A stretch of 43,414 bases of DNA from Bacillota bacterium (GCA_029006345.1 JAQXGK010000114.1:1-43414), one strand, 5' to 3'; positions 19,846-29,978 are shown, numbered from the stretch's first letter. A program made the numbers and translations. The notes: generated from the sequence alone by a model not told the origin.

Positions 19846-21837
19846 TTGAAGAAAAACATAAAGATAATTGTTTTTTATGTTGTGCTGGTTCTCTGCATAC
19901 TGATGGTCACTACATTCCTGTTCGACGGAATGAGCACTGACAAGACAGTATACAGCGATATTATCAACCTGTTTAATAAGGAGCAGGTAAAAGAGTTTTC
20001 GATAGACTCGAATAACAACATAGAGATTATTACTCAGGACTCGAAGACATACTCGTTTACACTGCGGGATCTCGACCTGTTTATGAATCAGGTCGGAGAT
20101 AAAATCGAACAGCAGTATGAAAAGGGTATCATCAAGAGCTACGACATAGAGGAGCCGTACGATATTCCCTGGTGGGTCAGCTTTTTGCCGTATGTCATTG
20201 TCATTGTCGTATTCATCTTCCTTTGGATGTATGTAATGAATCAGGTCGGCGGCAAAGGCGGCAAGATAAATGCCTTCGGTAAGGCCCGCACCAAGCTCGG
20301 CAGCGATGAAAAGAAGAAGGTATTCTTTACCGATGTTGCCGGCGCGGACGAGGAAAAGGAGGAGCTTGAGGAGGTCGTCGGCTTCCTGCGCGATCCCGGA
20401 AAGTTTCAGAAGCTCGGCGCGAGAATACCGCGCGGCGTATTGCTTGTGGGCCCTCCCGGCACCGGTAAGACGCTGCTTGCAAAGGCGGTAGCCGGCGAGG
20501 CTAACGTGCCGTTTTATTCCATCTCCGGTTCGGATTTTGTAGAGATGTATGTCGGCGTCGGCGCTTCGCGCGTACGCGATCTGTTCGAGACCGCCAAGAA
20601 AAATGCTCCGGCTATTGTGTTTATCGATGAAATTGATGCCGTCGGCCGTCACAGAGGCGCAGGTCTCGGCGGCGGGCACGATGAGAGAGAGCAGACGCTC
20701 AACCAGCTGTTGGTTGAAATGGACGGCTTCGGGAATAACGACGGAGTTATCGTAATGGCGGCTACAAACCGTCCCGATATACTCGACCCCGCGCTTCTCA
20801 GACCGGGCAGATTCGACCGTCAGGTGACGGTGCATTATCCCGATCTCCGGGGCAGAGAGGATATCCTTAAGGTTCATTCCAAGGATAAGCCGTTCAGTAA
20901 GGATGTTGATCTTCACGAGGTGGCTCGCACTACAGTCGGATTTACCGGCGCGGATCTTGCAAACCTCCTTAACGAAGCCGCTCTTCTTGCGGCGCGCAAG
21001 AATAAAACCCTCATCGGCAGCGACGATATAGAGGAAGCGTCTATCAAGATAATGGTCGGCACGGCCAAGAAGTCCAAGTCGCGGAACCAGCACGAGACTA
21101 AGCTTACCGCATACCACGAGGCCGGCCACGCCATCACCCGTTACTACTGTAAGCTCATCGACCCTGTCAAGCAGATTTCGATTATTCCGACGGCGCTTAC
21201 CGGCGGTTATACGCTGTATGCACCCAAGGAGGATAAATCGTATGTATCCAAGCTTGAAATGGAGGAGAACATTATCTCGCTTTTGGGCGGCCGTGTCGCC
21301 GAAAAGCTGATTATGGGAGATGTTTCTACCGGCGCGTCCAACGATATACAGCGCGCCACCAATATTGCCCGTAATATGGTCACCAAGTACGGTATGAGCG
21401 ATCTGCTCGGACCTATCGTTTACGGCTCGGAGCATGACGGAGACGAGGTGTTCTTGGGCAGAGATTTCTCCAATGTCAAGAACTATTCGGAGAAGGTCGC
21501 CGCCGAAATAGACGACGAGCTTCACAAGATTATATCCGACTGCTTCGACAAGGCTGAACAGATTCTCATCGAGCATAAGGATAAGCTTGATTTTGTCAGC
21601 GATTTCCTTATTCATAACGAGACCATGAGCGAGGCACAGTTCGAAAAGGCTATGACTCAGGACTGCACCCGCGAGGAGGTCGAGAAGCTCCGTCAGGATG
21701 TGCTGGACAGCGCAAAGGCCGAGAACGAGAAGAAGCGTCTCGAGGATGAGCAGCGCGAAAGGGAGCTTGCCGAAAAGCTCGCCCGCGAGGCCACCGGACA
21801 GCCGGATTCCGATCATAGCGATGGCGAAAATCACTGA
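19846..21837 (+). CDS. ftsH: ATP-dependent zinc metalloprotease FtsH
   Basis: A membrane-anchored AAA protease that degrades misfolded membrane and regulatory proteins. Two membrane helices flank an extracytoplasmic domain (first near residues 4-26, second near 106-127). Walker A GPPGTGKT is at about 202-209, Walker [11 protein letters not shown] follows, and the zinc site is HEAGH at 424-428. It has 663 residues. Two in-frame TTG codons compete: 19840 lies only 3 bases from AGGAGA, while 19846 has a 9-base spacing and is preferred; the difference is two residues. The C-terminal tail is acidic and charged, as in other FtsH proteins. A terminator follows. Confidence 0.97.
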   Translation: MKKNIKIIVFYVVLVLCILMVTTFLFDGMSTDKTVYSDIINLFNKEQVKEFSIDSNNNIEIITQDSKTYSFTLRDLDLFMNQVGDKIEQQYEKGIIKSYDIEEPYDIPWWVSFLPYVIVIVVFIFLWMYVMNQVGGKGGKINAFGKARTKLGSDEKKKVFFTDVAGADEEKEELEEVVGFLRDPGKFQKLGARIPRGVLLVGPPGTGKTLLAKAVAGEANVPFYSISGSDFVEMYVGVGASRVRDLFETAKKNAPAIVFIDEIDAVGRHRGAGLGGGHDEREQTLNQLLVEMDGFGNNDGVIVMAATNRPDILDPALLRPGRFDRQVTVHYPDLRGREDILKVHSKDKPFSKDVDLHEVARTTVGFTGADLANLLNEAALLAARKNKTLIGSDDIEEASIKIMVGTAKKSKSRNQHETKLTAYHEAGHAITRYYCKLIDPVKQISIIPTALTGGYTLYAPKEDKSYVSKLEMEENIISLLGGRVAEKLIMGDVSTGASNDIQRATNIARNMVTKYGMSDLLGPIVYGSEHDGDEVFLGRDFSNVKNYSEKVAAEIDDELHKIISDCFDKAEQILIEHKDKLDFVSDFLIHNETMSEAQFEKAMTQDCTREEVEKLRQDVLDSAKAENEKKRLEDEQRERELAEKLAREATGQPDSDHSDGENH

Positions 21838-21848
21838 TAGAATGCAAA

Positions 21849-21887
21849 AAACGGGGAGCAGTATAACAGCTGTCCCCCGTTTCTTTG
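21849..21887 (+). terminator. Intrinsic terminator after ftsH
   Basis: Imperfect hairpin with arms AACGGGG and CCCCGTT around an AT-containing loop, followed by TCTTT. It ends the tilS-hpt-ftsH region. Confidence 0.75.
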
Positions 21888-21931
21888 TTATATTATACAA
21901 AACACGGCATATATTTTTTTTCGAAAAAATA

Positions 21932-21960
21932 TAGACGAAGCCCGTTTGTTATGCTATAAT
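21932..21960 (+). promoter_or_regulatory. Probable promoter of the first solute-binding lipoprotein
   Basis: -10 TATAAT at 21955-21960 with a weak -35 TAGACG at 21932-21937 and a 17-base spacer. The A/T tracts just upstream (about 21910-21930) could act as an UP-like element. Confidence 0.55.
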
Positions 21961-22017
21961 GAGTTCTGTTAAATAGGTGTAATGCACTATTTTTATTAAT
22001 TTGAAAGGAAAAACAAC

Positions 22018-23523
22018 ATGAAGAAAATTACTCTCAGAGTGCTTTCTCTCGCTCTGGTGCTTTGCATGGTGTTTGCTCTTGCAGCCTGCTCGGATGATGA
22101 TGACGGGAACAATAACGACACCTTGAACGAGAACCTCGGCACTGTCGAAGAGGGCGACAACTACGAATACGCAAAGTCGCTTATTCCGGACGTAAATTAT
22201 GAGGGCTATGAGTTCAGAATACTTTGCATGAACTCCAGCAGCACTTACGACTCCTACAAGTCACGTAACGTTATCGCAACAGAGAATCTTTCCATCCCGG
22301 TTAACGATGAGGTTTTTGCGAGAAACCAGTATCTTGAAAGCAAGCTTAATATCAAGATCAGGGGCATTGACAGCTTTGATGATTACTCCATCAAGGACGA
22401 GATTCAGGCAGCTGTTACCTCCGGCGACGACCGCTATGACATCGTGTTCGCACCCATGCGCCATCTCGCTGACCTTTCGGCGGCAGGCTACTTCATCGAC
22501 CTTAAGAGTGTAGAAGAGCTTAATCTTGAGGGTCCGTGGTGGGATCAGGGCGCTGTGCGCGATCTTACCATCGGCGGCAAACTCTACTTCTGTGCAAGCG
22601 ACGGCGATATCCTTGACAAACAGACTACATGGGGAACTATGTTCAACAAGAAGCTTTGCGTTGACAATTCGCTCGATTATCCCTATCAGCTTGTCAGAGA
22701 CGGCGAGTGGACCGCAGACAAGTACATAGAGTATGCCCGTCAGGTCAAGAGCGACTTGAACGGTGACGGTGAGTACGATGAGAACGACCTTTGGGGTGTT
22801 CTTACCGAGAACAACTCCACCCCCGGCTTCTACTTCGGCTTCAACGGATATATAACAAAGAAGAACAGCGATGACATCCCCGAATTCTCGATGACCGATG
22901 CTCACGCTCTTTCGGCTGTAAACAAGGCTCTTGAGATAGTTCTCGACGATGAGATAGCACTTAAGGTTGAGGACTTCGAAAGCCCCGACAGCACTATGTC
23001 CAACTGGCTGTATGCAAGCTATATGTTCAGCAACGACCAGGTTCTCTTCAGAACAACTGATATCAACACTGTTGAGCGTCTCAGAAACATGGAAGCAGAC
23101 TTCGGTATTCTTCCCATGCCCAAGCTCGACGAGAATCAGGAGAGCTACACCTGCGGTTCCGCTACTGCGGTAGGTACTGCAGTTGCGATCCCCGTTACTG
23201 TTCAGGATGTCTCCAAGGTCGGCACCATCCTTGAAGCGTTTGTATCGACATCCCGTTACACACTTCTCAAGGGTTACTATGATGCTAACCTTCAGGGTAT
23301 TATTACCCGTGACGATGAATCCAGCGAAATGCTTGATATCATCTTCTCGACCAGACACTTCGACCTCGGCTACTGCTTCGACTGGGGCGGACTCGGTTAC
23401 ATTCTCCGAGATGTCGCAGCAGACAAGAGCAACACCTTCGTATCTAAATACGACTCTGTAAGCACTGTTGCACAGAAGGCTCTTGACGATACCGTTAAGA
23501 AGTTCCAGGCTCTTGCATACTGA
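22018..23523 (+). CDS. Extracellular solute-binding lipoprotein (copy 1)
   Basis: A 501-residue secreted lipoprotein of the ABC-type solute-binding fold. The N-terminus is a lipoprotein signal ending in lipobox LAAC (Cys24), followed by an acidic, Asn-rich linker. The mature part carries the shared segments YEYAKSLIPD, GPWWDQGAVRDL and RHFDLGYCFDWGG. An EF-hand-like calcium loop (DLNGDGEYDENDLWG) lies near the middle. No permease or ATPase gene is nearby. Many two-fold sites end in C (AAC, GAC, TTC), a bias seen in highly expressed genes and stronger than in its paralogue next door. The likely ligand is a sugar or peptide, but nothing here identifies it. Confidence 0.85.
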   Translation: MKKITLRVLSLALVLCMVFALAACSDDDDGNNNDTLNENLGTVEEGDNYEYAKSLIPDVNYEGYEFRILCMNSSSTYDSYKSRNVIATENLSIPVNDEVFARNQYLESKLNIKIRGIDSFDDYSIKDEIQAAVTSGDDRYDIVFAPMRHLADLSAAGYFIDLKSVEELNLEGPWWDQGAVRDLTIGGKLYFCASDGDILDKQTTWGTMFNKKLCVDNSLDYPYQLVRDGEWTADKYIEYARQVKSDLNGDGEYDENDLWGVLTENNSTPGFYFGFNGYITKKNSDDIPEFSMTDAHALSAVNKALEIVLDDEIALKVEDFESPDSTMSNWLYASYMFSNDQVLFRTTDINTVERLRNMEADFGILPMPKLDENQESYTCGSATAVGTAVAIPVTVQDVSKVGTILEAFVSTSRYTLLKGYYDANLQGIITRDDESSEMLDIIFSTRHFDLGYCFDWGGLGYILRDVAADKSNTFVSKYDSVSTVAQKALDDTVKKFQALAY

Positions 23524-23543
23524 TATCCCGTATGATAGCTACC

Positions 23544-23576
23544 GGCGGCACGGATTTTCCGTGCCGCCCTTTTTAT
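23544..23576 (+). terminator. Intrinsic terminator between the two solute-binding genes
   Basis: Perfect 10-base arms GGCGGCACGG and CCGTGCCGCC around ATTTT, followed by CTTTTTATT. It suggests the two paralogues are not simply one transcript. Confidence 0.92.
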
Positions 23577-23659
23577 TGTTGCTTTTTTACAGAAAAAGTT
23601 GTATCATTATTCCGTTAGGTATTGTTGCGTCAAATAGCTATAGGAGGCTTAATTTACAC

Positions 23660-25198
23660 ATGAAAAAACGATTGTATTCCGCACTTTCGCTTACTGTTGT
23701 TATCTCGCTTTTGCTTGCGCTGACGTCCTGTGGCAAACAGCCTGCCGAAACCGTTGAAAAAACGACCTCGGCAAACCCGACGGCAACAGTTGAAACCGCC
23801 GACAGCGAGGACTCGTACGAATATGCGAAGTCGCTTATTCCCGATAAGGATTACGGCGGATATGAGTTCCGTGCGCTGACAATGCCGGCGACTACGGTGT
23901 ATCAGACCTATACCGCGCGAAATGTCGTTGCGAGCGAGACTACCGGAGTGCCGATAAACGATGCGGTTTACGAGAGAAATAAATATCTTGAGAAAAAGCT
24001 CAATATCAAAATAATAGATATAGGTATAGATACCGTCAATACCTCCAGCGGCAATGGAGACCAGTGGGATATGCTCGAGGAGGTTGAGCGCGTTTGTCTC
24101 GCCGGACTCGATACCTATGACATAACCTTCGCACCCATTAAGCAGCTTGCCACATATGCGCGCGACGGCTGTCTTATCGATCTTAAAAGCCTCGATGCCA
24201 TTCATCTCGATAAGCCCTGGTGGGATCAGGGCGCAGTCCGCGACCTTACCCTCAATAATAAGCTCTACTTCTGTGCCTGCGACGGCGACATTATTGATAA
24301 GCAGACCACATGGGCGACCATGTTTAATAAGGATTTAATGACCGAGCTCAGCTTGGAGTACCCTTATCAGATGGTAAAGGACGGCACATGGACGATAGAC
24401 GAGTATCTTTCATATGCTAAGATTGCGACAAAGGATCTGGACGGCAACGGTACGCTCGATACCAAGGACCGCTGGGGCGCAATTACGGAGTATAACAGCA
24501 CATACGGCTTTTACTCGGGCTTCGGCGGATATATCGCCGCAAAGGATGAGTCCGACAATCCTGCATTTACCATGGGCAGTGCCGAGGCTTCTAGTGCGAT
24601 TTCGCGCGCTCTTGATGTAATGTTTAATAAGGATTCCGTTCTCAAGGTTGAGGATATCGACATGGAAGAAACCACGAAATGGGATTTTGTCGCGGAAATG
24701 TTCGCAAATGGCCAGGCGCTTTTCAGAACCACCGACCTCAATACGGTTGAGCGCTGGAGGACAATGGACTCCGATTTCGGCATAGTTCCCATGCCTAAGC
24801 TGAATGCCGATCAGGAGAATTATTCCTGCGGAGTTGCCACCGGCACCGGAACGGGAGTCGGAATACTTCAGACAGTACAGGATGTTGACAGAACCGCGAC
24901 TATTCTGGAGGCCTTTGTCTCGACTTCGCGTTACACGCTTATAAAGGGCTATTATGACGCCACTCTCAACGGTGTCATAACGCGCGATGAGGATTCAAGC
25001 GAAATGCTTGACATTATATTCGCGACCAGACATTTCGACCTCGGATACATTTTTGATTGGGGCGGCTACGGTTCTATTCTCGGCGAGGTAGGCAAGTCGG
25101 GCACAAATACCTTCTCGTCAAGCTACGAGGCTAAGCTGACCTCCGCGGAAAAGGCCATGAATAGGACGCTTGAGCAGTTTGCCGCGCTTGCGTATTGA
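23660..25198 (+). CDS. Extracellular solute-binding lipoprotein (copy 2)
   Basis: A paralogue of the preceding gene, 512 residues. The frame extends upstream to 23468, but the signal peptide (MKKRLYSALSLTV...LTSC, lipobox Cys near 24) begins at 23660 behind TAGGAGG, so the extension is not real. Same conserved blocks: YEYAKSLIPD, KPWWDQGAVRDL, an EF-hand-like loop (DLDGNGTLDTKDRWG) and RHFDLGYIFDWGG. Codon choice is more T/A-ending (AAT, TAT) than in copy 1, suggesting lower expression or a different history. No obvious sigma-A promoter was found between the terminator at 23544 and the start. Ligand unknown; partner permeases must be encoded elsewhere. Confidence 0.85.
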   Translation: MKKRLYSALSLTVVISLLLALTSCGKQPAETVEKTTSANPTATVETADSEDSYEYAKSLIPDKDYGGYEFRALTMPATTVYQTYTARNVVASETTGVPINDAVYERNKYLEKKLNIKIIDIGIDTVNTSSGNGDQWDMLEEVERVCLAGLDTYDITFAPIKQLATYARDGCLIDLKSLDAIHLDKPWWDQGAVRDLTLNNKLYFCACDGDIIDKQTTWATMFNKDLMTELSLEYPYQMVKDGTWTIDEYLSYAKIATKDLDGNGTLDTKDRWGAITEYNSTYGFYSGFGGYIAAKDESDNPAFTMGSAEASSAISRALDVMFNKDSVLKVEDIDMEETTKWDFVAEMFANGQALFRTTDLNTVERWRTMDSDFGIVPMPKLNADQENYSCGVATGTGTGVGILQTVQDVDRTATILEAFVSTSRYTLIKGYYDATLNGVITRDEDSSEMLDIIFATRHFDLGYIFDWGGYGSILGEVGKSGTNTFSSSYEAKLTSAEKAMNRTLEQFAALAY

Positions 25199-25204
25199 TT
25201 GTGC

Positions 25205-25233
25205 TTGACAAATCGAGAAAAAATCTGTAGAAT
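25205..25233 (+). promoter_or_regulatory. Sigma-A promoter of the pheST T-box transcript
   Basis: -35 TTGACA (25205-25210), 17-base spacer, -10 TAGAAT (25228-25233). Predicted start is near 25240. Confidence 0.88.
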
Positions 25234-25239
25234 AATTCT

Positions 25240-25492
25240 GTTATATAAAACGCTGTGATAAAGACGGTTTCCGGAAACTTGTCTGTCAAAAGAGAGGCTC
25301 GGTGGTGAGATGAGCCGTCAGGCATCCGGTTGACCTTTCACTTTGGAGCGGGAGCGGTTAAAGAAATTCGAGTAGCCGTTCACGGAGAGCCTCCGTTACA
25401 GGGCGGGGAAGTGTGAGCTTTCCTTGAGTAATAAAAACGGGTGGTACCGCGATTTTCGCCCCGTGCTGTATAAGCACGGGGTTTTTTATTTT
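25240..25492 (+). promoter_or_regulatory. Phe T-box leader of pheST
   Basis: Canonical T-box riboswitch: an AGAGAG element near 25291, the apical GGCTC...GAGCC stem, specifier TTC (25337-25339, Phe) in a context TTC-ACTTTGGAGC, T-box motif AACGGGTGGTACCGCG (about 25436-25451) and a terminator with arms CCCCGTGCT (25459-25467) and AGCACGGGG (25473-25481) followed by TTTTTTATTTT. The UGGU bulge pairs with an A discriminator, as in tRNA-Phe. Uncharged tRNA-Phe would stabilise the antiterminator and switch on pheST. Confidence 0.95.
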
Positions 25493-25537
25493 GTAAATAT
25501 TTGAATCCGTCACGGGCGGATTAGGAAAGGGCATGTT

Positions 25538-26560
25538 ATGAAAGAAAAACTGCAAAGCATTAAAACTGCGCTTGAAAAAGAGCTTTCTGAGATTTCCACC
25601 TCCGAAAAGCTCGAGGAGCTGAGAGTAAAGTATCTCGGCAAGAAGGGTGAGCTCACGGGAGTTTTGCGCTCTATGGGCAGCCTTTCGGCAGAGGAAAGAC
25701 CGGTTATCGGTCAGCTTGCGAATGTAGTGCGCGCGGATATCGAGGCAGCGCTCGCCGAAAAGAAGCAGGCTTTTGACGCAAAGGCACAGGAAATGAAGCT
25801 TGAGAGAGAAAAGCTTGATGTTACCGTTCCCTCAAACGCACAGCTGCGCGGCGGCAGACATCCGATATCGCTTGTCCGCAGGGAGCTTGAGGAAATATTC
25901 ATCGGAATGGGCTTTGATGTAGTCGACGGCCCCGAAATCGAGACCGACTACTATAATTTTGAAGCTCTCAATACTCCCGAAAATCACCCCGCACGCGACG
26001 TTCAGGATACCTTCTATATCACAAAGAATATCCTCCTGCGCACTCAGACCTCCCCGGTACAGGCGCGCGTTATGGAGTCGCGCAAGCCTCCTATCAGAAT
26101 TATTTCCCCCGGCAGAGTGTACCGTTCCGACGCTGTGGACGCCACCCACTCTCCCATGTTTCATCAGTTCGAGGGCTTGTATGTCGATAAGGGCGTAACT
26201 ATGGGCGATCTCAAGGGGACGCTTGATATGTTTGCCAAAAAGATGTTCGGTGAAAATACTAGGACGCGCTTCAGACCGCACCATTTCCCGTTCACCGAGC
26301 CGAGCGCCGAGGTCGATGTGTCCTGCTTCGCCTGCGGCGGAAAGGGATGCCGTCTCTGCAAGGGCGAGGGCTGGATAGAGATACTCGGATGTGGAATGGT
26401 TCATCCCAATGTGCTCACAAACTGTAATATCGACCCCGACGTCTATACGGGTTATGCCTTCGGCTTCGGTATCGAGCGTATCGTAATGTGCCGCTACGGC
26501 ATAGACGATATGCGCTACCTGTATGAAAACGATTTGAGATTCTTGAGTCAGTTTAATTGA
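25538..26560 (+). CDS. pheS: Phenylalanyl-tRNA synthetase alpha subunit
   Basis: The catalytic subunit of the alpha2-beta2 PheRS. It has 340 residues with an N-terminal coiled coil (about 1-90), class II motif 2 region ([25 protein letters not shown]) and motif 3 ([13 protein letters not shown]). A four-Cys cluster ([12 protein letters not shown]) near 264-275 is seen in many Firmicutes PheS proteins and may bind zinc. The start at 25538 is 48 bases after the T-box terminator; pheT follows by 18 bases. Confidence 0.97.
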   Translation: MKEKLQSIKTALEKELSEISTSEKLEELRVKYLGKKGELTGVLRSMGSLSAEERPVIGQLANVVRADIEAALAEKKQAFDAKAQEMKLEREKLDVTVPSNAQLRGGRHPISLVRRELEEIFIGMGFDVVDGPEIETDYYNFEALNTPENHPARDVQDTFYITKNILLRTQTSPVQARVMESRKPPIRIISPGRVYRSDAVDATHSPMFHQFEGLYVDKGVTMGDLKGTLDMFAKKMFGENTRTRFRPHHFPFTEPSAEVDVSCFACGGKGCRLCKGEGWIEILGCGMVHPNVLTNCNIDPDVYTGYAFGFGIERIVMCRYGIDDMRYLYENDLRFLSQFN

Positions 26561-26578
26561 GAAGGGAGCGGATGAAAG

Positions 26579-28972
26579 ATGAAATTATCGCTTAATTGGC
26601 TTAATGATTATATGGATACGGGCGTAATAAAGGACGCTCAGGAATTTTGCGACAAACTGACCGATTCCGGCTCCAAGGTAGAGAGCTTTGATGTGCTGGC
26701 GAGCGATATCGACAATGTGGTCGTCGGAAAGATTTTGTCTGTTGAAAAGCACCCGAATGCCGACAAACTGGTTGTTTGCCAAATCGACGTCGGCCAATAC
26801 GGCTCCCGTCAGATAGTAACAGGCGCCCGCAATGTCAGCGCAGGCGACCTTGTTCCGGTTTGCCTTGACGGCGCGCATCTTCCCGGCGGCGTTGTTATCA
26901 AGAGCGGCAAGCTTCGCGGCGAGCTCAGTGAGGGTATGCTCTGCTCGATATCCGAGCTCGGCCTGACGCTTCACGATATGCCCGACGCGATAGAGGACGG
27001 AATACTCATTCTCCACGAGGACTGCAAGCCGGGCGACGATATCAAAAAGGTGCTGATGCTTGAAGATACAGTCGTTGATTTTGAGATAACCTCCAACCGT
27101 CAGGATTGCTTCTCTGTCATCGGTCTTGCTCGGGAGGCGGCCGCAACCTATAAGGTGCCGGTGAAAATCAACACTCCCCCCGCAACAACCGTCGGCGGAG
27201 AGGTAGATGATTATATCAAGGTTTCGGTGGAGGCTCCCGACCTTTGCCGACGCTATATCGCACGCGCCGTCAGGAATGTCAGGATAGGCACCAGTCCCAT
27301 GTGGTTCAGACGCCGTCTGAGAGCTATGGGCATCCGGCCGATAAGCAATATCGTCGATATTACAAACTATGTAATGTGCGAATACGGTCAGCCCATGCAC
27401 GCATTTGACCGCAGCTACCTTGAGGGCGGACAGATTATCGTTCGACGCGCAAAGGACGGCGAGAAGATTACAACGCTCGACGGCGTGGAGAGAAATATCG
27501 ACGAGTCGATGCTCATGATATGCGACAGCGTCAAGCCTTGCTGCGTTGCCGGCGTAATGGGCGGCTTGAACAGCGAAATAAACGATGCCACAACAGAGGT
27601 TATTTTCGAGTCGGCTTGCTTCTCCGGCACCAGCGTGCGCCTTACCGCCAAGGCTCTCGGAATGAGAACCGAAAGCTCGGGACTGTTTGAAAAGGGACTG
27701 GACCCCGAAAATGCCATGGACGCAGTCAACCGCGCCTGCGAGCTAGTGGAATTGCTCGGCTGCGGCGAGGTAGTACCCGGCGCCGTGGATGTGTATTCAG
27801 ATAAGCCCGAGCAAAAGAAGGTCAGATTCGAGCCGGAGCGCATCAATTCCTTCATAGGTATAGATGTGCCCGAAGCAGAACAGCGTGAGATTCTCGAGCG
27901 TTTGCACTTCACTATAAAAGACGGCTATGTGTATGCTCCCAGCTTCCGCACGGATATTTCCTGCTTTGCAGATGTTGCGGAAGAGGTTGCGCGCATGCAC
28001 GGATACAACTCGATTAAGCCCACCGGAATGAGCCTTTCCGGCGGATATAATGAGAAACAGAAGTTCATAAATATGCTTCATGACAGCTGCGTTGCCATGG
28101 GTCTGCAGGAAATAATGACATATTCTTTCATAAGTCCCAAGACATACGACCTCATGTGCCTGCCTGCCGACAGCGAAATGCGCCGCTCGGTGGTTATATC
28201 AAATCCGCTCGGTGAGGACACCGGCGTCATGAGAACTACCGCTGCCGGCTCAATGCTGGAGGTTCTGTCGCATAACAGAAGCTACCGCAACCCCTCAGTC
28301 GCTTTTTATGAGATGGCGCGCGTGTTCATTCCCCACGAGTCGGCTGACAAACAGCCGGACGAAAAGCAGCGTCTGGTCATCGGCTTTTACGAAAAGGGCG
28401 ATTTCTATACCATCAAGGGCATGTGTGAAAACCTTGCGGAAATTGTATTCGGCAGATCCGGAAAGGCACAGCCCAATTACGAAATCGAGGCGCATAGGGC
28501 GCCGGTGTTCCATCCCGGCCGTTGCGCGGCTCTCTATCACGACAAAAAGCGTTACATGGTGTTCGGCGAGGTACATCCCGATGTGCTCAAAAATTACGAC
28601 CTGTCAGTCAAGGCTTACCTTGCGGTAATCGACGTTGACGAGCTGTTTGAGGTCAAGAATACCGAAAAGACCTACCGTGCGCTTCCCAAATATCAGGCAA
28701 CTGCCCGCGACCTGTCGTTTGTCTGCGACAAGGCTCTTACAGTCGGAGAGCTGGAAAAGAAGATAATCTCCCTTGCCGGCAAACGTCTTGAAGCTATCAA
28801 GCTGTTTGATATCTACGAGGGCGAGCAGATAGGCGCTGATAAGAAGAGCGTTTCGTTCACTCTTACCATCCGCGACAGGGAAAAGACGCTTACCGACCAG
28901 GAAACCGATGCGATTATCGCGAAGGTCGTACGCGGCGTAGAGAAGGAGTTCAATGCCCCCCTGCGCGCATAA
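26579..28972 (+). CDS. pheT: Phenylalanyl-tRNA synthetase beta subunit
   Basis: The large PheRS subunit, carrying tRNA-binding and editing domains. It has 797 residues: an N-terminal tRNA-binding/EMAP-like domain (VVGKILSVEKHPNADKLVVCQIDVG, about 48-72), the B3/B4 editing region (NIVDITNYVMCEYGQPMHAFD), B5, the catalytic-like core and the C-terminal anticodon-binding domain (ATARDLSFVCDK to end). It shares the pheS T-box control. Confidence 0.97.
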   Translation: MKLSLNWLNDYMDTGVIKDAQEFCDKLTDSGSKVESFDVLASDIDNVVVGKILSVEKHPNADKLVVCQIDVGQYGSRQIVTGARNVSAGDLVPVCLDGAHLPGGVVIKSGKLRGELSEGMLCSISELGLTLHDMPDAIEDGILILHEDCKPGDDIKKVLMLEDTVVDFEITSNRQDCFSVIGLAREAAATYKVPVKINTPPATTVGGEVDDYIKVSVEAPDLCRRYIARAVRNVRIGTSPMWFRRRLRAMGIRPISNIVDITNYVMCEYGQPMHAFDRSYLEGGQIIVRRAKDGEKITTLDGVERNIDESMLMICDSVKPCCVAGVMGGLNSEINDATTEVIFESACFSGTSVRLTAKALGMRTESSGLFEKGLDPENAMDAVNRACELVELLGCGEVVPGAVDVYSDKPEQKKVRFEPERINSFIGIDVPEAEQREILERLHFTIKDGYVYAPSFRTDISCFADVAEEVARMHGYNSIKPTGMSLSGGYNEKQKFINMLHDSCVAMGLQEIMTYSFISPKTYDLMCLPADSEMRRSVVISNPLGEDTGVMRTTAAGSMLEVLSHNRSYRNPSVAFYEMARVFIPHESADKQPDEKQRLVIGFYEKGDFYTIKGMCENLAEIVFGRSGKAQPNYEIEAHRAPVFHPGRCAALYHDKKRYMVFGEVHPDVLKNYDLSVKAYLAVIDVDELFEVKNTEKTYRALPKYQATARDLSFVCDKALTVGELEKKIISLAGKRLEAIKLFDIYEGEQIGADKKSVSFTLTIRDREKTLTDQETDAIIAKVVRGVEKEFNAPLRA

Positions 28973-28978
28973 AAAGTA

Positions 28979-29007
28979 TTGACTGGTACGGCAAATTAGT
29001 CTATAAT
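28979..29007 (+). promoter_or_regulatory. Promoter of fba
   Basis: -35 TTGACT (28979-28984), 17-base spacer, -10 TATAAT (29002-29007), beginning only 7 bases after the pheT stop. Confidence 0.85.
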
Positions 29008-29045
29008 ATCAATGTTAATAATTAAATTTGAAAGAGGATAAAGAA

Positions 29046-29978
29046 ATGGCATTAGTCAACACAAAAAAGATGCTTGCCGACGCTTACAAGGGCGGCTATG
29101 CAATCGGAGCTTTCAACATCAATAACATGGAAATAATTCAGGCCATCACCGAGGCCGCAAGCGAGCTTCGTTCACCCGTTATCCTTCAGGTTTCCGCAGG
29201 CGCGAGAAAGTATGCCAAGGGCGCATATCTCAAGGCTCTCGCCGATGCGGCTGTCAAGGATGCGAATATCGACCTTGCACTCCACCTCGACCACGGCGCT
29301 GATTTTGATATCTGCAAGGCGTGCATCGACGACGGCTTCACATCCGTTATGATCGACGGCTCTCACTTGAGCTTCGAGGATAACATCGCGGTTACAAAGA
29401 AGGTTTGCGAGTACGCGCATGAGAGAAATGTTACCGTAGAGGGCGAGCTCGGACAGCTTGCCGGCATCGAGGACGATGTCAACGTTTCCGCAGAAAACGC
29501 TCATTACACAGATCCCGCACAGGTAGAGGAATTCGTCAACAAAACAGGCGTAGATTCGCTTGCCATCGCTATCGGCACCAGCCACGGCGCATATAAGTTC
29601 AAGGGCGAGGCTATGCTGCGTTTTGATATACTCGAGGAGGTTTCCAGAAGACTTCCCGGCTTCCCGATAGTTCTGCACGGCGCTTCAAGCGTTATTCCCG
29701 AGTATGTAAAGATAATCAATGAGAACGGCGGCAACCTCGGCGACGCAAAGGGCGTTCCGGAGGATATGCTTCGCAAGGCCGCTTCCATGGCAGTCTGCAA
29801 GATCAATATCGACAGCGATATCCGCCTTGCATTCACAGCAGGTATCAGACAGACTATGAGAGCTAAGCCCGAAGTATTTGACCCCAGAACCTACCTTACG
29901 GTTTCGAGAGACAATGTCAGAAGCCTTGTTGCCCATAAGATTAAGAATGTTCTCGGCTCCGACCATAAGCTTGACTAA
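29046..29978 (+). CDS. fba: Class II fructose-1,6-bisphosphate aldolase
   Basis: A zinc-dependent aldolase of glycolysis and gluconeogenesis that cleaves fructose-1,6-bisphosphate to DHAP and glyceraldehyde-3-phosphate. It has 310 residues. Visible are catalytic Asp82 next to zinc ligand His83 (LHLDHGADFD), the GELG segment, the second His in GTSHGAYKF and the third in VLHGASS. The frame reaches 29028, but GAGGA before 29046 supports MALVNTKKM as the start. Codon usage is C-rich, as expected of a highly expressed enzyme. Related tagatose-bisphosphate aldolases cannot be excluded by motif alone. Confidence 0.93.
   Translation: MALVNTKKMLADAYKGGYAIGAFNINNMEIIQAITEAASELRSPVILQVSAGARKYAKGAYLKALADAAVKDANIDLALHLDHGADFDICKACIDDGFTSVMIDGSHLSFEDNIAVTKKVCEYAHERNVTVEGELGQLAGIEDDVNVSAENAHYTDPAQVEEFVNKTGVDSLAIAIGTSHGAYKFKGEAMLRFDILEEVSRRLPGFPIVLHGASSVIPEYVKIINENGGNLGDAKGVPEDMLRKAASMAVCKINIDSDIRLAFTAGIRQTMRAKPEVFDPRTYLTVSRDNVRSLVAHKIKNVLGSDHKLD

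Noticed and set aside
19813-21900. 695-codon minus-strand open frame opposite ftsH
   Set aside because: Long, but entirely antisense to ftsH; its translation looks like a mirror of FtsH codons and has no family signature or RBS that I can see.
22261-23358. Long minus-strand open frame opposite the first binding-protein gene
   Set aside because: A shadow of a gene with strong codon bias; no motifs.
23468-23659. N-terminal extension of the second solute-binding protein
   Set aside because: It overlaps the end of copy 1 and the terminator at 23544; the signal peptide and TAGGAGG place the start at 23660.
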